From Portulaca oleracea (lineage: Eukaryota; Streptophyta; Magnoliopsida; Caryophyllales; Portulacaceae): a DNA stretch of 64,000 nt. Of the stretch, positions 57,777 to 64,000 are shown piece by piece. Position 1 is the stretch's first letter. Every line of letters starts with the position of its first letter. The position numbers and the translations under genes were made by a program. The notes beneath the pieces are model-generated. The model was not told the origin of the DNA. It worked only from the letters and a program-made list of their open reading frames with translations, and made no database searches. Location of the stretch: contig CM055882.1 in NCBI GenBank assembly GCA_029582165.1, forward strand, positions 18,741,867 through 18,805,866. The letters are read 5' to 3'.

Positions 57777-57949
57777 TATCAATGAGCTCTTAGCTCATTT
57801 GGTATGAGTTGCACAGTGGTATACCACAGGTCCTGAGGTCGAACCCTGGGAGCAGCTACACGCCTGATTTACCCCCCTCCCCCTTAAAACCTAGGTAAAG
57901 TCCTGCATCATTACACATATGATAACTAACTTTTTCTTTTACGATGATT
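57777..57949 (+). mobile_element. tRNA-derived SINE
   Basis: The A-box-like TAGCTCATTTGG lies at 57791-57802 and the B-box-like GGTCGAACCC at 57837-57846, spaced as in a tRNA gene but with no foldable anticodon arm. A T-rich tail (CTTTTTCTTTT) lies near 57,930-57,940. TAAACAAGA occurs at 57768-57776 and 57950-57958 and is a possible 9-bp TSD. Confidence 0.7.
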
Positions 57950-57959
57950 TAAACAAGAC

Positions 57960-59743
57960 AAGTTCAACTAATACTATCAAGTTAATTACCAGGCACTCCA
58001 AGTGACTCTCTCGTCCCTCTCAATTCCTAAACCCTAAACAGTACCCTGTGTCAAGAACACCATCGACTCTGGTCATCGGGGGCGCTCGCGGGACCTCGTC
58101 AATGCCTCCACTCATTAGCGGTTCGCTTTCAAGTCAACCTTGACCTGCTGTCGGTGGGTTGCTGGTGTTTTTCCAAGAGTTTCTTCGGTTGTCGTGGTGT
58201 TGGTCTCAGTGGCGAGCTAGTGTCAAGCGCAGGGCGGTGGTGCCAAGTGGTTTTCGTTTCCTTTATTCTTGTTGGTCCTCATTTCGCAACTAGCATCCCT
58301 AGTGTTAGCTTGGCCTTCATTTTTCATTTTCTTCTAGTCACAACAATGTGTGAGTGGGTCTACTGTTTTGTGGTAGTTTTACCTTTAATTGCCATGGACC
58401 TTTCAATCTTATCTAGATGTGCTGAGTTGAAGGGAGATGTTTCATTTATTCTTTGATCACTTTAGATATAGTGTCTTTAATTCCCATTTCTAGGGCTACT
58501 GAAAGTTTTTCTATCCTCAAAGAGTTAGTTGTGTTGTTATGTGTGTCTAAACCTGTTGTTGTTAAGCTTTCTTCCAATGAAAATGTAGCCAATAATGCTT
58601 CGCTTGTGCCTATGGCTTGTAAGCCTGATGCTCCTTGTTACTTAGTTTGTGGTTGGATAACCTTCTGATTCTAGTAGAAGGGTTGTGTGGATCCTTTTCT
58701 TTATTTGTGGAAAATTTGTTTATTAGGGTTGACGTTGCTTGTTTGAAGAATTTATTTGTGAAATTCGACGTAGTTTTTTATGTCTACATTCCTAGCAATT
58801 TGGAAGGGAATAATAAGAGACGGGTTTGTTCATTTTAAGTGGAAATAAGCGGGTTTCAATGCTATTTCAATCCCTAAATGGTTGGATATACAATTGGCTC
58901 ATCTTGAGCATTACATGCGCAAAATTTGGCAAGAAACAGAGGTCTTTCCTTTCTTTGAGGATGGAATCTATCAAGTTCATTTGAATTCATAACGCTAATA
59001 TGGTTGATGTGGATCAATCCTGACCTTACTTGTCTCTTAATGATACCCAAGGTGGTCATTTATTCAACTCTTTGGACTTTGAACAGACAGTTTCAAATAG
59101 ACTTTGCAGGTCTAAATCAACCTAGTGTGCATCTGGTTGCCCTAGTTCACCTTATTATGTTTCCTCCAATCTGCATTTGATGCAAGATGTGCTTTCTTGC
59201 CCTGATCATCATGATAGTGAAGGCAATTTACCAATTCACTATGAGTCCGAATTTTCACTTGACCTCAAGAATTCTGTTTTGGTGGCCTCTAAAGTTGTTG
59301 TTAGAAGAAAGAAGAAAAATAAGGTCGTGGTGAAATCTAAATGGATCGGAGGAGGGTTTTGAATGCTACTTGTAAGGCTAAATCTTCTTCCAATGAAGCC
59401 CCTAGAAAGATCAAGGATTTCAAGGATATTGATGCGGAGCTTGCTCAATGGAGATCAGTTTTGAGAAATTTTTGGGGTATGAATGTCATTGGTAAGCATT
59501 GTGCGGCTGAGGAATCCTTCAAGAGGAGAGCAGAAAAGAAAAGAAAATAATTGTTTATTTTCTTCTTGAAGCGGCTTTGTGGTTGTTGTTTCTTATGTTG
59601 ATTGCTTGCTTTATATCTTTTAGCTGTTTAGGTCTATGTTTCGTTGTTTTTTAGTCGTTTTGATATTTTGTTACGTTGTTCTTTGTAGCATTTCTAATAC
59701 AATTTTTAGCCTTTTATTGGATTTCAATATTTAAAAAAAAAAA
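57960..59743 (+). pseudogene. LINE-like or retroposed relic ending in poly(A)
   Basis: It starts in a GC-richer leader (about 57,990-58,260), continues in stop-broken coding-like sequence, and ends with a T/G-rich 3' stretch and an A run at 59733-59743. Short frames near its end (59177-59362 and 59341-59550) are basic (RRKKKNKVVVKSK) and acidic (KDFKDIDAELAQW), a style like the 110-codon frame at 55936. No RT motif is seen. I found no convincing TSD. Confidence 0.45.
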
Positions 59744-59984
59744 GTTGAATTTAAGTATTAATTCTAATATTTTTATCCAAGAAATCTCTAAAGCGATTTG
59801 CTTTTGTACTAGCCTATCTACTAGTACTTTTTTTTTGCCTAAAACTACTAATAATAACTTGGATATAGTTAAATATTTATTAGATCAATAAACTTGCCAT
59901 ATCCTATAGAGTCCTCTAAGAATAATTTGAAATAACTTTATATTTTTTCGTAGGAAGAGATATGGCAACATGAGTTGTGTCATA

Positions 59985-60240
59985 CTCCCTCCGTTTCATA
60001 TAAAATATCATTTTGTTGATTGTCACGGTCGTCACTCTTTGATTGTTAATTTTTATATAATATTATATTAACAATGGAAACACTATATTTTTAATATAAT
60101 ATCTTTCCTTACTAGTTTAATGATAGTAATTGTATATAGTAAGTCATTGTATATATCGAAAAATTTATGTTCAGAGTTTCAATATTAATTTGATTGCACA
60201 ATTTTCAAATACGATAATTAGTATAGAATGAAGACAGTAT
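59985..60240. mobile_element. Stowaway-type MITE, degenerate
   Basis: It begins CTCCCTCCGTTTCATATAAA after TA. It shares CACGGTCGTCACTCTTTGATTG with the right arm of the Stowaway element at 57,180-57,243. The right end (GAATGAAGACAGTATA) is a weak inverted copy. Confidence 0.6.
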
Positions 60241-60244
60241 ATGC

Positions 60245-62274
60245 TAGATGATCAGTATATGCTAGCTATATCATCATACTGGAATTCCTAGCTAGTAACT
60301 TTTGGCCTAGGAGCTAGCGCTAAGGTTTGGCAAAGGAATGAAATCAGCGATTAATCAAATGCATGTCAAACCTACCCATAACTAATTAATCTAACAATAA
60401 AAAAGTAAGTATTCCGCGTGGAATTCGATATGAATATGATACTCCTATTACTGCTAATATAATGGATTATTCTCTCCCTACGAAAAATCATGAATTTGAA
60501 ATTTAGGTCACGATATTTATTTTGGGTGACAAAGACTATACAATACATGCATGAATATTTTACTGATAGCTCACATTACTACATTAGACACATCGGGATG
60601 AAAGATAGAGGCATAAGTAACGCATTATTGATGTTGATCAGTCCATATAGTTAATAATTAATGAACTCTCTATTGTTATAATATTAAATGGATCATTCAA
60701 AATAATTGGAGCATCTGGTTTCCTTTTCCACATGCACATACATCACGATATATTCTCCAAAGATGGTATGGCTAGTTAGCTACGACCCCTGCTTTGTAGT
60801 AATCTTATAATTAATGGCTAAACACAATATCCAATCCTCAAGTAATTGAGTTCTAGACGACTCCATATATATCTATTAATATAATTGAATTATATTTTTT
60901 AATAACTCCTTAAACCACGATATATTTTGCTAAAAAATATATATATATATATATATTAAAATTGCTTTCCTCCATTTCTATAGAATTTAAAATTCAAATT
61001 CAAACATCTTATTTCAACAAATATTGACAACATTAATTATTCATCATTTCTTTTCTTTTTCTATTTCTTCTACTTGCCAAACTTGATATTAAAGAAGTTT
61101 AACACCCAACTTTTTTTTTTAATCTTTTTTCATCCTTCTCCACTTCTTTTTTTTTTTTTAATAGGGCCTTCTCTACTTCTTATATTTGCCTGACTTAGAA
61201 TAAAAGAATTTTAAAAAGATGATATTAAAAAACTAATACTCAGAGGAAAGTATTCTCCCTCTTCAAAACATATTATCAAATTTAAAAAACGAAAAGGAAA
61301 AGGAAAAGTTTCTTTCCGTACATAATGACAAAATCAGTATTAAACTTACACCAACCAATAATATTTGATAGGATAACACTAGTCAACTGGCCAATCCAAC
61401 AGATGGGTTAATTAAATACATTTGATCTGTGTTTACTTGAACCCTAAATTCAGACAACTTATATTTTTAATGTCAAATTTGTAAGGACCTGAAATATGTC
61501 CAGCTTGTATTTGCCCTACCTAAATATATCCCCACCTATATTCAACCCATCTGTCCTAATTGATAGGTATAGTAGCTTAAATTTTACTTGATATTTTGAT
61601 TATTGTATTCGAGTACTAAAATTAAATTGATCTTTGTCTTCTTTGAGCAAAAAGTATAAGTATTTACCTGAATTCAAAATACGCCAGCTTGTACTTTTAA
61701 TGTCAAATTTGCATGAACTCAAAATACACCTGACTTGTATTTACTCTAACTAAGTATACATATGACACGTATTTAAAATGTTTGTCTGAATTAATATGTT
61801 TAGTAACTTAATGTTCATTTGATGCTAGGCTCCTTCATTATTATACTCGAAGGTAAAAGAGTAAATCCGCGTGTGACCACAAACTAGCAGACAGATAGAC
61901 AACTTTCAGAACACAACCAAAGCAACATTGTTTTCTGCAATGTGAATGATATTATAGTATCAAAAGTGAAATAATTGTTGATAATATTCTTTTTTAATGA
62001 AAAATGGGTGTTTACATGACAAGCTTATGAGTAATTGTTATTCTCTCCACATATAAATTTACATCATTTTCATTTTTTAATGTATGCTACATCGTCCTAT
62101 CAACTAAATAGTACTGTGACTATACAATTCTCTATATTTCTTGACTTATCTTACTGTGCATATGCATATGTTGTTGAACTAAGGTATGGAGTTTTCCTCA
62201 TTTCAATAGTTATTTATAATATGTATTATGCATGTATGCTTTTCTTAATTTAATTAATTATGTATGATTTGAAG

Positions 62275-62276
<2 letters not shown>
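60245..62276. other. AT-rich intergenic sequence with a diverged duplication
   Basis: No gene seen. An (AT)n run lies near 60,938-60,956. Sequence at about 61,437-61,625 recurs with many differences at about 61,665-61,855, sharing words such as TTTTAATGTCAAATTTG, CAGCTTGTA, and TAGTA.CTTAA. Confidence 0.5.

Positions 62277-62343
<67 letters not shown>
62277..62343. repeat. (TA)n microsatellite, left of a MITE
   Basis: About 33 TA units running directly into the inverted-repeat element at 62344. Confidence 0.95.

Positions 62344-64000
<1,657 letters not shown>

Noticed and set aside
57784..57860. Possible tRNA gene
   Set aside because: A and B boxes are present but the sequence does not give a convincing cloverleaf or anticodon loop; a SINE fits better.

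Overview
The window looks like repeat-rich nuclear DNA of a flowering plant, probably a eudicot. It is AT-rich and has plant-type LTR retrotransposons with tRNA-Met primer sites, a plant LINE, hAT/PIF/Mutator/Stowaway MITEs, a tRNA-derived SINE, a scrap of plastid psbC and one intron-containing plant gene of the HOOKLESS1-like acetyltransferase family. The species cannot be named from the sequence. Nearly everything from 1 to about 50,100 is nested mobile DNA. The last 14 kb is lower in LTR elements and carries the only gene that looks intact.

Block A (1-28,655) is a minus-strand Ty1/copia element cut into pieces. Its RNase H end is broken at 18,718/18,719 by a large minus-strand Ty3/gypsy chromovirus of Tekay/Del type. 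That element has its right LTR at 13,949-18,718, its coding region at 8,075-13,948, and its left LTR running out of the window. The left LTR is itself interrupted by a non-autonomous LTR element (1-5,136, start outside the window) and a hAT-type element (6,541-7,668). The right LTR carries a PIF/Harbinger-type MITE (13,994-15,175) and a hAT-type MITE (17,509-17,912). The copia frame is split again by a TAGGGGTG-ended hAT-like element (21,591-26,928), inside which sits a gag-only copia element with two LTRs (22,004-26,554). A third MITE (27,558-28,194) splits its gag.

Block B (28,661-33,552) has an LTR-like segment followed by a tRNA-Met primer site and a decayed copia gag start, then a 58-bp minisatellite whose units fold as small hairpins, and then unassigned AT-rich sequence.

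Block C (33,553-50,092) is one minus-strand LINE broken by two nests. The first is a hAT-like element (34,174-39,210) containing a second gag-only copia element (34,595-38,745, TSD CATAT). The second is a pol-deleted gypsy element (44,175-49,288, TSD CTTTG).

Block D (50,093-64,000) holds the HLS1-like gene (51,565-55,278, minus strand, three exons) with a psbC-derived plastid insertion in its long intron. It also holds a Stowaway MITE that received a 5'-truncated retro-insertion with an open 110-codon frame and a Mutator-like MITE, plus a SINE, a LINE-like relic, and a MITE lying between TA microsatellites. No element here looks autonomous. The two gag-only elements and the MITEs would need proteins supplied in trans. 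Boundaries given for elements come from paired ends, target-site duplications (TSDs) and primer sites read by eye; family names come from recognised motifs.
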